Numbered from the stretch's first letter, positions 15,561-24,390 are shown. The stretch: DNA of 64,000 nucleotides from Caldilineaceae bacterium (GCA_019637645.1 JAHBVH010000010.1:71511-135510); one strand, 5' to 3'. Notes: generated by a model not told the origin, from the sequence alone. Numbers and translations: made by a program.

Positions 15561-18485
15561 ATGACAAGTAAACATGATTCACCTATTTCTTTTAGTCGCT
15601 GGCTCAAGCAATTGCGTGGTCGGCATGATTTAACCCAAGAAGCGTTGGCCGAATTGGCCTTTTGTTCGGTCCAGACCATCCGCTTTTTTGAAACCGGCAA
15701 ACGCCGCCCCGCGCTCGAAATGGCCGAAAGGCTGGTTGCTGTACTGCAGGTGCCACCGAGTGAGCGCGAAGCCTTTATTCGCCTTGCCCGCCAGCCCCTC
15801 CCGTCCGAAGCGGTAGAAACGCTCCCGTCCGTAACTGCTGGAGGGAGTGTACCCGCACCGACGGCCGCGTTGGTCTTCCAACCGCGGCCGCTTCCCCTGC
15901 CGTCCCTGCCCCTCATCGGTCGCGCGGCCGAGGTGAATGTTCTCCGGCAACTGCTGCTCCATGATCAGGGCCGGTTGGTCACGGTGTTAGGGGTCGGCGG
16001 CATGGGCAAAACCCGGCTCGCGCTGGCCGCCGCCGCCGCGCTCGCATCGGCCTTTCGTGATGGCGTTGCTTTTGTGGCCCTGGCACCGCTCCAGGCCGCC
16101 CATCAACTACCCATTGCGCTGGCCGATGCCTTGGGTTTGCCGCTACAAGGCACACGGGACAGCCAAGCGCAGGTCATGGTCCACTTAGGCACGCGACAGC
16201 TCTTATTGGTGCTGGACAATATGGAGCATTTGTTAAACGATGAGCCAGGCGAGACAACCCGCTGGGTGATGGATCTACTCCAGCAGGCACCGGCGTTGCA
16301 GGTGCTGGTGACCTCACGCGAGCGCTTGCGGTTACGCGGCGAACGGATCTTTGAACTGGGTGGCTTGGCCCTGCCCTATGACAATGTCGCGCCGCCGGTC
16401 GTACCACCAGTGGCGGATGCGGTGCTGCTCTTTGTTGCGCGTGCCCAACAGGCCGACAGTACCTTTCAGCTCGATGAACAGAATCGCGCGGCCATTCAGC
16501 GCATTTGTCGGTTAATGGAGGGGATGCCGCTGGCTATTGAATTAGCCGCGGCTTGGGTGCGGATCCTCACTTGCCAGGAAATTGCCGACGAGATCCAGCG
16601 CAGCATTGACTTTTTGGTCTTGGCCGATCGGGATATGCCGCCGCGTCATCGCAGTATGCGGGCGGTTTTTGAGCATTCCTGGTCGCTGCTCACGGCCGCG
16701 GAACAGCAGGTTTTGGCCGAGTTGGCTGTCTTTCGCGGTGGCTGTACGCGCGCCGCAGCCAGCGCCGTGGCGAGCGCAACCTTGTCCCTCTTAGCCGCCT
16801 TAATCGACAAATCCTTGGTTCGGCGGGTGGGTGAACAGACTGGGCAAGCGCGCTATGAGCTGCATGAGCTGACCCGCCAATATGCAGCCCAACAGCTGGC
16901 CGCCGATCCGGCCCATGAACAGACCGTCCAAACCCGCCATTGTGACTTTTATGCCAGCTTTGTCCACACCCAAGCCGCCAACCTTGCTGGCCCCCAACAG
17001 TTAGCCGCCTTGGCGCAGATCGAGCAGGAACTCGATAACATCCGCAGTGCTTGGCATTTTGCCTTGCAGCAAGGTTTTATCCCTGCCCTGCGTCAAATGG
17101 TCAATGGTATCGGTGAAGCCTTCTATTGGCGCAGCCGCTATCACGAAGGGGTACGCCTATTGCGCAGCGCCATCGAGCAATTGCGCACCACCGACGCGGT
17201 GACGACCGATCCGGCGTTATCTTTATTCCGCTGCGAATTAGATACCTGGCTTGCTACCTTTTTAACCCAAGTGGGCGAAGTGGCGACGGTCGCGGCGCGC
17301 TTTACTGATATTCTGGCGCGGCTCGCAACGCTTCCCGCTACTGATCGAGCCGTGCGCGCGTGCCAAGCGTTAGCGCTGCATGAGTTTGCCTACTTTCATA
17401 TTACGACGACGGGCAACTATCACTACGCCTATGAGTTACAGCTAGCGAGCATTGCCCACTATGTAGCGTTGGACAATCAACATGCGTTGATTCGGGCCAT
17501 GGCGCGCCAGAGCCGCATGCTCCACTTTTTTGGGCGCTATGCCGAGGCCATTGCCGTTGCCCAAGCCGCCATAGAGATCGGGCAGCGTCAGGGGGATCAG
17601 TTGGTGACGGTGAGCGCCATTGAAAGCATCGCCCTGAGCCTGACCTATTTGGGCCGCTTTCAGGAAGCCGAGGCCCATTTCCAAACCGCCTTAGCGCGTG
17701 CCGAAACGCTGCGGCAACCAGGCCGCATTTCTGGGGTATTGACCAACCTAGGCGTGGTCCTCATCTTGATGGGGCGCTTTCAAGCGGGGCAGGCTGCTTG
17801 GCAGCGCGCCCTCGCCATCAGCGAGGGGGTGAGCGATCTAAATTACACAATTCATAGTACGATTTTGCTCGGCTTTGCCTTTCTCCACCAGGGTGACTAC
17901 GCCGAAGCCGATCGTTATGCCCAGCGCGGCATTGCCCAAACCAGCGAAACCAGCTATATACGCGATGCCGCGCTGGGGTATCTCTTGCTTGGTAGTGTTC
18001 AGCTAGCCCAAGGGGAATTGACCACTGCCGAGCAGAGCCTGCTGCGGTCGATCCGTCTCTATCAGACGATTGTGCACCCAGACGAATTAGGCTGGGCGCA
18101 GGCGATATTGGTCTATGTATGGCATGCCCAGGCCGCTCCAACCACGATGGCCGCGGCCGAGACGGCCTTGACAACTGTCCGCCAAGCCCAGGGTTTTAAC
18201 GCAGTCTCCACTTTATTGCCTATTCTAGCGCTGCTCCTCTTTGAACAAGGAGAGATGCAACTCGCCAGTGAAATCATGACGGCTCTCCGCCCGAATCTGT
18301 TTGTCCAGGAATCACACTGGTTTGCCCAGGTTATTGGCCCCTTACTCGTCCCCTATGTGATGCAACCAGCGGAGCAGCGCAACGGTGGCACAGTTAACCT
18401 CCGCCAGCCAGCCGAACTGCTGGAGCGGGTGGCTGCCTACCTCCACAACAACCCCGCGAACGGGGCTCCCTGCGGAAAGAACTGA
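15561..18485 (+). CDS. XRE-type HTH / NB-ARC / TPR regulator (STAND family), no. 1
   Basis: A 974-residue STAND-type transcription regulator. Residues about 10-65 are an XRE helix-turn-helix (LTQEALAELAFCSVQTIRFF then ETGKRRP). A Ser/Pro/Ala-rich linker leads to an NB-ARC ATPase: Walker A GVGGMGKTR (Lys150), Walker B LLLVLDNMEH, sensor TSRERLRL, and GMPLAIELAAAW as the GLPL motif. A winged-helix part follows (LAVFRGGCTRAAA), then about 500 residues of TPR-like helices (A/W/Y-rich repeats such as GRFQEAEAHFQTALARAE). These proteins switch on when a ligand binds the repeats. The in-frame sequence upstream of 15558 is the promoter, so that extension is rejected. It is a paralogue of the gene at 49434. 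Confidence 0.9.
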   Translation: MTSKHDSPISFSRWLKQLRGRHDLTQEALAELAFCSVQTIRFFETGKRRPALEMAERLVAVLQVPPSEREAFIRLARQPLPSEAVETLPSVTAGGSVPAPTAALVFQPRPLPLPSLPLIGRAAEVNVLRQLLLHDQGRLVTVLGVGGMGKTRLALAAAAALASAFRDGVAFVALAPLQAAHQLPIALADALGLPLQGTRDSQAQVMVHLGTRQLLLVLDNMEHLLNDEPGETTRWVMDLLQQAPALQVLVTSRERLRLRGERIFELGGLALPYDNVAPPVVPPVADAVLLFVARAQQADSTFQLDEQNRAAIQRICRLMEGMPLAIELAAAWVRILTCQEIADEIQRSIDFLVLADRDMPPRHRSMRAVFEHSWSLLTAAEQQVLAELAVFRGGCTRAAASAVASATLSLLAALIDKSLVRRVGEQTGQARYELHELTRQYAAQQLAADPAHEQTVQTRHCDFYASFVHTQAANLAGPQQLAALAQIEQELDNIRSAWHFALQQGFIPALRQMVNGIGEAFYWRSRYHEGVRLLRSAIEQLRTTDAVTTDPALSLFRCELDTWLATFLTQVGEVATVAARFTDILARLATLPATDRAVRACQALALHEFAYFHITTTGNYHYAYELQLASIAHYVALDNQHALIRAMARQSRMLHFFGRYAEAIAVAQAAIEIGQRQGDQLVTVSAIESIALSLTYLGRFQEAEAHFQTALARAETLRQPGRISGVLTNLGVVLILMGRFQAGQAAWQRALAISEGVSDLNYTIHSTILLGFAFLHQGDYAEADRYAQRGIAQTSETSYIRDAALGYLLLGSVQLAQGELTTAEQSLLRSIRLYQTIVHPDELGWAQAILVYVWHAQAAPTTMAAAETALTTVRQAQGFNAVSTLLPILALLLFEQGEMQLASEIMTALRPNLFVQESHWFAQVIGPLLVPYVMQPAEQRNGGTVNLRQPAELLERVAAYLHNNPANGAPCGKN

Positions 18486-18976
18486 TACCTATCATAGACG
18501 CTCGCAGCCGCCAAGGTTCACTGTGCGGCCGCGCAACGCCTCCTCGCCTCGCTCCGCCTGCCACAGAAGCCAAAGTGCGCCAGCGCGCCGCCATCCTCGG
18601 CAGATGCGCAGAAGTTGTTGCCTAACCAACAGCAACAAACCACTACAAATAGTTCTACAAAAAATAACCCTACAACTGTAAGGAGAAGGGCTAAAGGATT
18701 GAAAAATAGAAGAGGCTTAGGGTGGGCGATGGCGACATGCTCCGTTATAGCGCTAGGATATTCGGTTTATGCGGTCTATCCATCTTTTTCTGTAGAGAGC
18801 GGGTGAACTTTGTTGTAAGCTAGTGATGATGAATGTAGCTTACGGAGATGTCAACATTTTGCTGAAATTGTAATGTCAGTAATCTTATTGTAAGCTTTGC
18901 TGACCTCTATTTAGATTATACTGAGTACATGCCCTTTGCATCACTCACTCTGCTTTGAAGTCACGGAGAAAGCGTC
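18486..18976. other. gene-free stretch with a third phased-box site (site C)
   Basis: At 18630-18675, CAGCAACA is followed 13 bp later by CTACAA, again 12 bp later by CTACAA, and once more 15 bp later. This is the same order and nearly the same spacing as sites A and B, but no -10 box is visible. Further on are an 8-bp inverted repeat GTAAGCTA/TAGCTTAC (18815-18843), three TTGTAA words and a TATACT candidate -10 (18917-18922) for the gene at 18977. No coding frame looks real. Confidence 0.45.
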
Positions 18977-19261
18977 ATGACCAGTATTGACTTTGCCAAG
19001 CATTTACACCAACCCTTTCAACTGCAAATCGATCCACTACTCACCATGTCGCTCGGGTTAGCAGCGGTTCAAGATGCATCCTTCCCGCAAGGGGAAACTT
19101 CCTTTGCTGTCATTTTTCAGGGTCCGCAAGCGCCAATCCTCCCCGCGCGGACCTATCAGCTATCGCATCCTCGTTTAGGTAAGTTTGAACTACGCCTGTC
19201 CCCCCTGGAGCGGCGCACGATGGGTATGTGTTACAAAGCAGTCGTTTCTTCCCCTGCCTGA
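18977..19261 (+). CDS. small DUF6916-like protein
   Basis: A 94-residue protein with GGAGAA before the ATG. The pattern fits the small DUF6916-type beta-barrel family as I recall it: an early FxLxxDxxLxMSLGLAAV, then ETSFAVIFQGP, YQLSHPRLGKFELRLSP, and a final YKAVVS strand. Those proteins are about 95-110 residues long and have no known activity. They often sit near secreted or phage-tail-like proteins. No signal peptide is present. The closest neighbour with the same direction is STAND regulator 1, 490 bp upstream, so it is probably transcribed alone. Confidence 0.55.
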   Translation: MTSIDFAKHLHQPFQLQIDPLLTMSLGLAAVQDASFPQGETSFAVIFQGPQAPILPARTYQLSHPRLGKFELRLSPLERRTMGMCYKAVVSSPA

Positions 19262-19357
19262 GCTACTAAACTGCCCATAGATGATTTGTGCCGCTAACAG
19301 GAGACCTCACGGCATAGGCATCATGGCCCATTTCTCCGCCAATGAATCGTCAGGCAA

Positions 19358-19606
19358 TTAAGCCGTTGTCAATATGCCCTGGGGAAGATCGGGTTGGAAT
19401 CGCAGATCATCCTTAATGCCTTCCCGCTCAATCTGTTCGACTAAATAGGTAAGCTCGCCGATTTGAGCGTGGATCACCGCTAGTGCGCCTGAAGCATAGA
19501 GCGCATTCTGTTCATCGCGATTTTGCCACACGAGGGCGCGCCGCTCCCGATAATGCAGATCCTCTAGTTGTGCACGTAGCTGTTGCAATAACTGAACTGT
19601 CGTCAT
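19358..19606 (-). CDS. small helical hypothetical protein
   Basis: An 82-residue protein. The start is ATG 19606, preceded by AGAGGA at the right distance; a GTG 15 bp upstream is in frame but lacks a site. The chain is mostly helical and amphipathic with many Leu, Gln, Glu and Arg (LLQQLRAQLEDLHYRERRAL, then a second helix around ELTYLVEQIEREGI), which suggests a short coiled-coil hairpin. It has no known domain, cysteine pair or membrane segment. It may be a protein-protein adapter; I cannot assign a role. It is convergent with the gene at 18977. Confidence 0.5.
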   Translation of the reverse strand: MTTVQLLQQLRAQLEDLHYRERRALVWQNRDEQNALYASGALAVIHAQIGELTYLVEQIEREGIKDDLRFQPDLPQGILTTA

Positions 19607-20091
19607 AGATCCTCTCTGCACCTATCTTCTTTTCAAGGGCAGGCGGCCATACTGTCCTGAAAACGGATAGTGTCGTTTGCTGGCTAAGATCCGCTCTTTA
19701 TGGGGTTTGCGGTGATGTCAGTATGAGTCAAAAAGCAGAAAGGGGGCCTTCCGACAAGCGTGCAAGTGACTTCTGCTGTTCACGATTTACAGTATATCAC
19801 GAGGTAAATTGACGCTTCTATAACTGCTTACCTACGTAAGCTCAATGTCCAGGCTACAGGTGTACAATTGTTTGGGTGTCGCGGGTAACAGGCCCATGGC
19901 TGGCGCGCCAAAGCGACCACCCCTTACTCGTCCAAGCGGACTAGTGTGGTCGCGGGCAACAGCGGAGCCCATTGCTACAGGAGGCCCTCGGGTTACCAAA
20001 TTTTTGGCATTACATAGGGAGGCGCGTTAGCGTAGAGCGAAGAAGAGCAGGCGAGCTAGCCCCAACGCGCGGCTACAGCTCTTGCCTGGAT
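19607..20091. other. gene-free stretch with stem-loops
   Basis: About 485 bp with no convincing coding frame. It contains a strong hairpin at 19913-19953 (GCGACCAC pairs with GTGGTCGC, then ACTCGTCC with GGACTAGT around an AAGC loop). A second fold lies at about 20025-20072 (GCGCGTT with AACGCGC). Two imperfect copies of GTCGCGGGYAACAG occur near 19877 and 19949. It could hold a structured RNA or a decayed element. I see no tRNA cloverleaf. Confidence 0.4.
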
Positions 20092-20910
20092 TTAGGTACC
20101 GATAACAATTCCCCCATCAATCCGCAAAACGACGCCATTGACAAAACTAGCTTCATCGCTCGCCAGCCACAGATAGGCATTGGCTACATCTTGGGCTTGA
20201 CCGGCGCGGCGGAGTGGTGTCTTGTCTACCATCATCTGGTAGATCTTTTCCGGCATTTGGGCGGTCATCGGTGTTTCGATAAAACCAGGGGCAACGGCAT
20301 TGACCCGAATCCCCTTGGGGCCGAGTTCGCGTGCCCAAACTTTGGTCATGCCAACCACAGCCGCTTTGGTGGCGGCATAATTGGTCTGCCCGAAATTCCC
20401 ATCTAGCCCGACAATACTGGCCGCATTGAGGATCACCCCGCCTGTGCCCTGCGCAAGCATCTGGTTGGCCGCGGCGCGCCCACAGCGGAAAACCCCTTTT
20501 AGATTGATGTCAACGACAAAGTCAAACTCTTCATCGCTCATCTTTCTGAGCTGGGCATCGCGCGTGACGCCCGCATTATTGACCAAAATATCGAGCTGGC
20601 CAAAGTGCGCCACGGTCTGTTCTACCACCTGCGCAATGCTGGCTGCGTCGGTGACATTGAGGGGCAGAAAGGTGGCGACGGGCAAGCCATTGCCATAGGT
20701 TGCATTGATCGTGGCTGCGACTTCAATACCCAGGTCGGCGTTGACATCACAGATCACGACTTTGGCCCCTTCGCGCGCAAAGGTATGCGCGGTGACTGCG
20801 CCAATCCCACGCGCCGAACCGGTAATCATCGCAACTTTCTTTTGAAGACGACCTAGTCGATGGGGATTCGGAAGCGGCGCGCCAACTGGCTCTAATGATT
20901 CATCCATCAT
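20092..20910 (-). CDS. short-chain dehydrogenase/reductase, FabG-like
   Basis: A 272-residue SDR. The cofactor loop is MITGSARGIGAVTA (TGxxxGIG), with NNAG at about residue 112. The catalytic Ser in NAASIVG is followed by YAATK (Tyr-x-x-x-Lys), and IRVNAVAPGFIETPMT is the PG motif. DV in ICDVNADLG before the second helix suggests NAD(H) preference in many members. The ends match 3-oxoacyl-ACP reductase more than sugar dehydrogenases, and the RxDGG C-terminus is typical. An N-terminal extension of about 25 residues precedes the fold. AAGGAAG lies upstream of two adjacent ATGs. The gene stands alone. The substrate could be an acyl-thioester or a polyol. Confidence 0.88.
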   Translation of the reverse strand: MMDESLEPVGAPLPNPHRLGRLQKKVAMITGSARGIGAVTAHTFAREGAKVVICDVNADLGIEVAATINATYGNGLPVATFLPLNVTDAASIAQVVEQTVAHFGQLDILVNNAGVTRDAQLRKMSDEEFDFVVDINLKGVFRCGRAAANQMLAQGTGGVILNAASIVGLDGNFGQTNYAATKAAVVGMTKVWARELGPKGIRVNAVAPGFIETPMTAQMPEKIYQMMVDKTPLRRAGQAQDVANAYLWLASDEASFVNGVVLRIDGGIVIGT

Positions 20911-21038
20911 CAGATCTTCCTTCTGGATACTTGACTTGTGGGCTGTTACAGCGAACGAATCTCTGCGGCATAGTAACTACCCTAGGTTACAGATGAGTTA
21001 CGTTGTTCAGGTGTAGAGCAAGGTAGCTATGCCTATGC

Positions 21039-21911
21039 TTATTCACCGGCCAATGCCCGGCAGATCAGGCCCCACTCGGCTAAGGTGAGGGTTTCGGCGC
21101 GCCGTTGGGGATCGATGCCAAGCTGGGTCAAGGTAGCCATCAGTTCCGCCTTGGGGAGGTGCAGGCCCGCGCTCAGCGTATTGGCTAGTTGTTTGCGCTT
21201 TTGGCTAAACCCGGCGCGCACGACGGTAAAGAAACGCTCCGGCGGAATATCGGCCACGGCTGGTTCGGCCCGTACATCCAGCCGTAAAACCGCACTATCG
21301 ACCTTGGGCGGTGGATAGAAAGCCCCCGCTGGAACCCGCTGCACCAAATGGGGCTGGGCATAATATTGTACACTGACAGCCAATAAGGATAATGCCCCCG
21401 GCTGGGCACAGATCCGCTCGGCTACCTCTTGCTGGACTAGCACCACAATCTGGCTTGGCTTCCAAGACGCTTCGAGGAGGTGCCGCAAGACCGCGCTCGT
21501 AATGTAATAGGGTAAGTTCGCCACAACCTTGTAGGGAACGGCGGCAGGGTAGGCCCCCGGTATGACCAGTCCATCCGCCGGGTGGGTAGCTTGGGCCACT
21601 AAGGCACTGGGATCTAACGCCAAAATATCGCCATGGATGATCTGCACCTGGGGTCGATCGGCAAAATGCGCACGCAGCAGTTCGATCAGGCGATCATCTA
21701 GTTCAACCGCAAGCACCCTGCCCGCTTGCGCCGCCAAATATTGGGTCAACGAGCCTAAGCCTGGGCCAATCTCGAGAACGGTATCAGTGGCAACCAACTC
21801 GGCAGCCGCGGCAATCCGTGCCAAGTGGTGCGCATCGGTGAGGAAATTTTGCGCCAAGGACCGTTTCGGATTCAGTTGATAGCGCCGAATGAGTTCAAAG
21901 GTATCAATCAT
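21039..21911 (-). CDS. rsmA: 16S rRNA dimethyladenosine transferase RsmA/KsgA
   Basis: A 290-residue SAM-dependent methyltransferase that dimethylates two adjacent adenosines (A1518/A1519 in E. coli numbering) in helix 45 of 16S rRNA during small-subunit assembly. It shows KRSLAQNFLTD, the SAM loop VLEIGPGLGSLTQYL, the acidic VELDDRLI, the catalytic NLPYYITSA (NLPY), and PPPKVDSAVLRL plus FSQKRKQLANTLS in the C-terminal domain. GAGGAGACC precedes the ATG. The length and order of motifs are normal. It is divergent from the HAD gene at 22028, with a 117-bp spacer that contains the HAD promoter. Confidence 0.96.
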   Translation of the reverse strand: MIDTFELIRRYQLNPKRSLAQNFLTDAHHLARIAAAAELVATDTVLEIGPGLGSLTQYLAAQAGRVLAVELDDRLIELLRAHFADRPQVQIIHGDILALDPSALVAQATHPADGLVIPGAYPAAVPYKVVANLPYYITSAVLRHLLEASWKPSQIVVLVQQEVAERICAQPGALSLLAVSVQYYAQPHLVQRVPAGAFYPPPKVDSAVLRLDVRAEPAVADIPPERFFTVVRAGFSQKRKQLANTLSAGLHLPKAELMATLTQLGIDPQRRAETLTLAEWGLICRALAGE

Positions 21912-21990
21912 GGTCTCCTCATTCCTTCTCTGTTCCTTCCCTCTTCTTGGCCTTTACCGACGCTGAAGTGCACCGCCCTCACCGCCTGCT

Positions 21991-22019
21991 TTGTCGCCTA
22001 CGCACGCCTGTGCTATGAT
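21991..22019 (+). promoter_or_regulatory. promoter of HAD gene (leaderless)
   Basis: -35 TTGTCG (21991-21996), 17-bp spacer, extended -10 TGC-TATGAT (22011-22019). The ATG at 22028 lies 8 bp after the -10 box, so the transcript should begin at or next to the start codon. No Shine-Dalgarno is visible. Confidence 0.65.
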
Positions 22020-22027
22020 CTACGGCT

Positions 22028-22798
22028 ATGATCCGGGCGATTACCTTTGATTTTTGGGACACACTAGCCATTGATGATTCGGATGAGCCTAAGCGCCAAA
22101 GGTTAGGGCTCCCCAACAAACCATTGGCACGCAAGCAATTATTTGCGCAACGCGTGACGACACTCTATCCTCACCTAAGCCGTGAGCAAGCCATGGCTGC
22201 CTATGACGTGGCAAACCAGCGCTTTCGCGAAGAATGGCACAATCATCATCGCACCCCAGGGGTAACCACCCGGGTGTATTACGCCTATGAGGCGCTCGAT
22301 CTCACGCCCGAGCCGGGCCACTATGCGCGCTGGGTACGTGAAATTGACGAACTGGTACGCGAGATCGAAACCATGGAAGTGCGCATCCCGCCCGATTTTG
22401 TCCCTGGTCTTCATTATACCCTGGAAATGCTGGCGCGTGAATATAAGTTGGGGGTCATCTCCGATACGATCCACACCCATGGCCGTGGCTTGCGCCATTT
22501 ATTAGATCAGCACGGGATCTTACCCTATTTTAGCTATCTGGTCTTTTCTGATGAGATGCGGGCCTCCAAACCAGCAACCGCCGTCTTTCGCCAGGCTGCC
22601 ATTGGGCTGGATGTCGTGCCGACCGAGATTGTGCATGTCGGGGATCGCGAGAGTAACGATGTCCATGGGCCGTTGACCATTGGGATGAAGGCGATTCTCT
22701 TTACGGGGATTGTGGATCGCGGTAGCCAGCAAACACGCGCCCATGCCGTCTGCCGCCGGATGGCCGATCTCCCGCAGATTGTGGCCCGCCTCGGCTAA
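22028..22798 (+). CDS. HAD-superfamily hydrolase
   Basis: A 256-residue HAD phosphatase-like protein. Motif I is ITFDFWDTLAID: Asp8 is the nucleophile and Asp11 the acid/base, with Trp between, as in many phosphatases of this group. Motif II is LGVISDTIHTHG (Ser/Asp then Thr), motif III the Lys of EMRASKPATAVF, and motif IV IVHVGDRESNDVHG with the acidic metal ligands. A helical cap lies between residues about 20 and 110. The order is complete, so the protein should be an active Mg-dependent phosphatase. The substrate is unknown. The promoter suggests leaderless expression. The next gene is 96 bp downstream behind a structured spacer. Confidence 0.88.
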   Translation: MIRAITFDFWDTLAIDDSDEPKRQRLGLPNKPLARKQLFAQRVTTLYPHLSREQAMAAYDVANQRFREEWHNHHRTPGVTTRVYYAYEALDLTPEPGHYARWVREIDELVREIETMEVRIPPDFVPGLHYTLEMLAREYKLGVISDTIHTHGRGLRHLLDQHGILPYFSYLVFSDEMRASKPATAVFRQAAIGLDVVPTEIVHVGDRESNDVHGPLTIGMKAILFTGIVDRGSQQTRAHAVCRRMADLPQIVARLG

Positions 22799-22802
22799 GT
22801 GC

Positions 22803-22859
22803 TCAAACGACGAAGGTTGGCCCAAGGTCAGCGCTGACGGGGCCTACTAGCACGTTTGA
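22803..22859 (+). other. nested stem-loop in the HAD-GCS2 spacer
   Basis: Three nested inverted repeats: TCAAACG (22803-22809) with CGTTTGA (22853-22859), GGCCC (22819-22823) with GGGCC (22840-22844), and the palindrome GTCAGCGCTGAC at 22827-22838. A further small hairpin, GACGA/TCGTC, follows. Together they could fold as one RNA element before the GCS2 ribosome site. Confidence 0.35.
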
Positions 22860-22894
22860 CGACAATGATCGTCGTCGGACGATGGAAGTAAAAG

Positions 22895-24250
22895 ATGCAA
22901 GATTTGTCCATGTACGACCTGCCGCGCCATGACCTGCCCCAATGCGATCTAGGCCCCCAATACGATCTAGACGAGGTCATCGACGCCTTAGCAACCCGCT
23001 TTACCGCGGCGTTTCCGGCGACGACGCCGACACACCGCACCATTGGGCGTGAGGCCGAATACCCCGTCGTCAAGGCCACGGGAGAATGGGCCGATGCGCG
23101 CCGTCTGCTAGAGCAGTTGCGCGCCAACTATGGGTTGACCCCTCACTACGACAGTGGTAACGCGCGCTTGATTGTCGGCGTTGATGGTGCTGATTATAAG
23201 TATGCCCTTGAGGTGGGGGTCGGCACCATTGAGCTGAATACCCGCCCTTGCCAAACCCTCTTTGAAGTAGAAGCGATTATGGTGGAGGCGGTTTTGCCGG
23301 TGGTGCGGTTGGCCGCCCGCTATGGCTGGCGTGTGCTGGGCTATGGGATCCAACCGGTGACGCCACCTTCGTTATCCATCATGGCACCCAAGCAGCGCTA
23401 CCAAAGCCTCTATCGGGCCATGGGCGCGGCGTGGCTCTGGTATACAGTCACCGCTAGCGACCAGTGCCACATCGCCATCGGGCGCGATGAATTGGTGCCC
23501 TTGCTCAACTTTGGCAACCTTATGGCACCGGTGATCATTGCTCTTTGTGCCAATTCGCCCATTCATAGTGGCCGGATGAGTCGTTTTTGCAGCAGCCGGG
23601 AAGGGCGCATGGCTGAAATTCATGCCAACGAACACCGCCACGGCATGCCTGCCCGTCCCTATACAAGCATTGCCGACTATATACGGACTGTCTCACAATC
23701 TACGTATCTCATTGCCCGCGCCGGTGGGGATGTCATCCCATCTAGCCGTCCTTTTACCGACTATTTGCGCGAACATGGTCCAGATTTCCCCGCCTTCTTG
23801 TTTCATGAACATTACATTTGGAACAGCGCACGCCTCCGCTCGAACTATGGCACCATTGAAATCCGCCCCGCGTGTCAACAGCCGTGGCCCGAACAGATGG
23901 CGGCCATGAGCTTGAGCGTCGGCTTGATCGAAGCCGCCTCAGCCATTGCTGACTATATCCGAAATGTCCTGGGCGATGACTACTGGTCGATTATGCGCAC
24001 CTATCACCAACAGACTATTCGCTTTGGCTTGGCTGCCCCACAACCCGCGCCGCACTTTCTCGAAACCATTGTGGAGCTGGCAACAACAGGGCTACAACAG
24101 CGTGGCCATGGTGAAGAAACCTTCATGACCCCGCTGCACAATCGCCTCTATCGTCGGCTCAATCCCGCCCAACGCAATCGCCGCATCTTTGATCTAGAAG
24201 GGGTAACGGGCCTGCTACATTACGCGTCAATTGATCCGGGCGCGGTGTAA
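22895..24250 (+). CDS. GCS2-family carboxylate-amine ligase (glutamate-cysteine-ligase-like)
   Basis: A 451-residue ligase of the GCS2 type, which joins a carboxylate to an amine using ATP; the best-known members make gamma-glutamylcysteine. Visible motifs are TIGREAEYPVV (the GxExE-like metal and ATP site), VGTIELNTRPCQTLFEVE, VTASDQCHIAIG, and YGTIEIRPACQQPWPEQMA. The first ~25 residues are a low-complexity DLP-rich tail. Residue spacing is like EgtA/GshA-type enzymes of actinobacteria and Chloroflexota, so glutathione- or ergothioneine-like thiol synthesis is plausible, but no partner gene (GshB, EgtB/D) is nearby. GGAAG lies before the ATG. It is downstream of the HAD gene on the same strand. 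Confidence 0.8.
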   Translation: MQDLSMYDLPRHDLPQCDLGPQYDLDEVIDALATRFTAAFPATTPTHRTIGREAEYPVVKATGEWADARRLLEQLRANYGLTPHYDSGNARLIVGVDGADYKYALEVGVGTIELNTRPCQTLFEVEAIMVEAVLPVVRLAARYGWRVLGYGIQPVTPPSLSIMAPKQRYQSLYRAMGAAWLWYTVTASDQCHIAIGRDELVPLLNFGNLMAPVIIALCANSPIHSGRMSRFCSSREGRMAEIHANEHRHGMPARPYTSIADYIRTVSQSTYLIARAGGDVIPSSRPFTDYLREHGPDFPAFLFHEHYIWNSARLRSNYGTIEIRPACQQPWPEQMAAMSLSVGLIEAASAIADYIRNVLGDDYWSIMRTYHQQTIRFGLAAPQPAPHFLETIVELATTGLQQRGHGEETFMTPLHNRLYRRLNPAQRNRRIFDLEGVTGLLHYASIDPGAV

Positions 24251-24319
24251 CGTAGGGGCGGTTGGTGAAATGCCCGCGCCCGGCTGGCGTCCGAAATACC
24301 CTGCCAGCCATCGATTGCG

Positions 24320-24362
24320 TTGGCAAGTTCGCGAGGATGCAGTACAATAAAAGCGTTTTATT
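24320..24362 (+). promoter_or_regulatory. promoter with overlapping operator-like palindrome
   Basis: -35 TTGGCA (24320-24325), 17-bp spacer, -10 TACAAT (24343-24348). A perfect palindrome AATAAAA-GCG-TTTTATT (24346-24362) begins inside the -10 box and covers the expected start site, the usual place for a repressor operator. It drives the small protein/PhyH pair. Confidence 0.6.
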
Positions 24363-24390
24363 CGCAATGAGATTCACAGGAGCAAGAGGA

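Noticed and set aside
9851..18675. CRISPR-like or IS-derived repeats at sites A-C
   Set aside because: The repeats are short boxes tied to promoter elements, not long direct repeats with unique spacers.
18615..18806. A 63-residue open frame in the spacer after STAND regulator 1
   Set aside because: It runs across the phased boxes, has no ribosome site at its start, and shows no protein-like pattern.
19607..20091. A tRNA gene
   Set aside because: Stem-loops are present but no cloverleaf with a CCA-type acceptor, T-loop TTCGA and anticodon could be found.
22895..24250. Ergothioneine or glutathione pathway gene cluster
   Set aside because: The GCS2 ligase is present, but no second ligase, EgtB-, EgtC- or EgtD-like gene is in the window, so no pathway claim is made.
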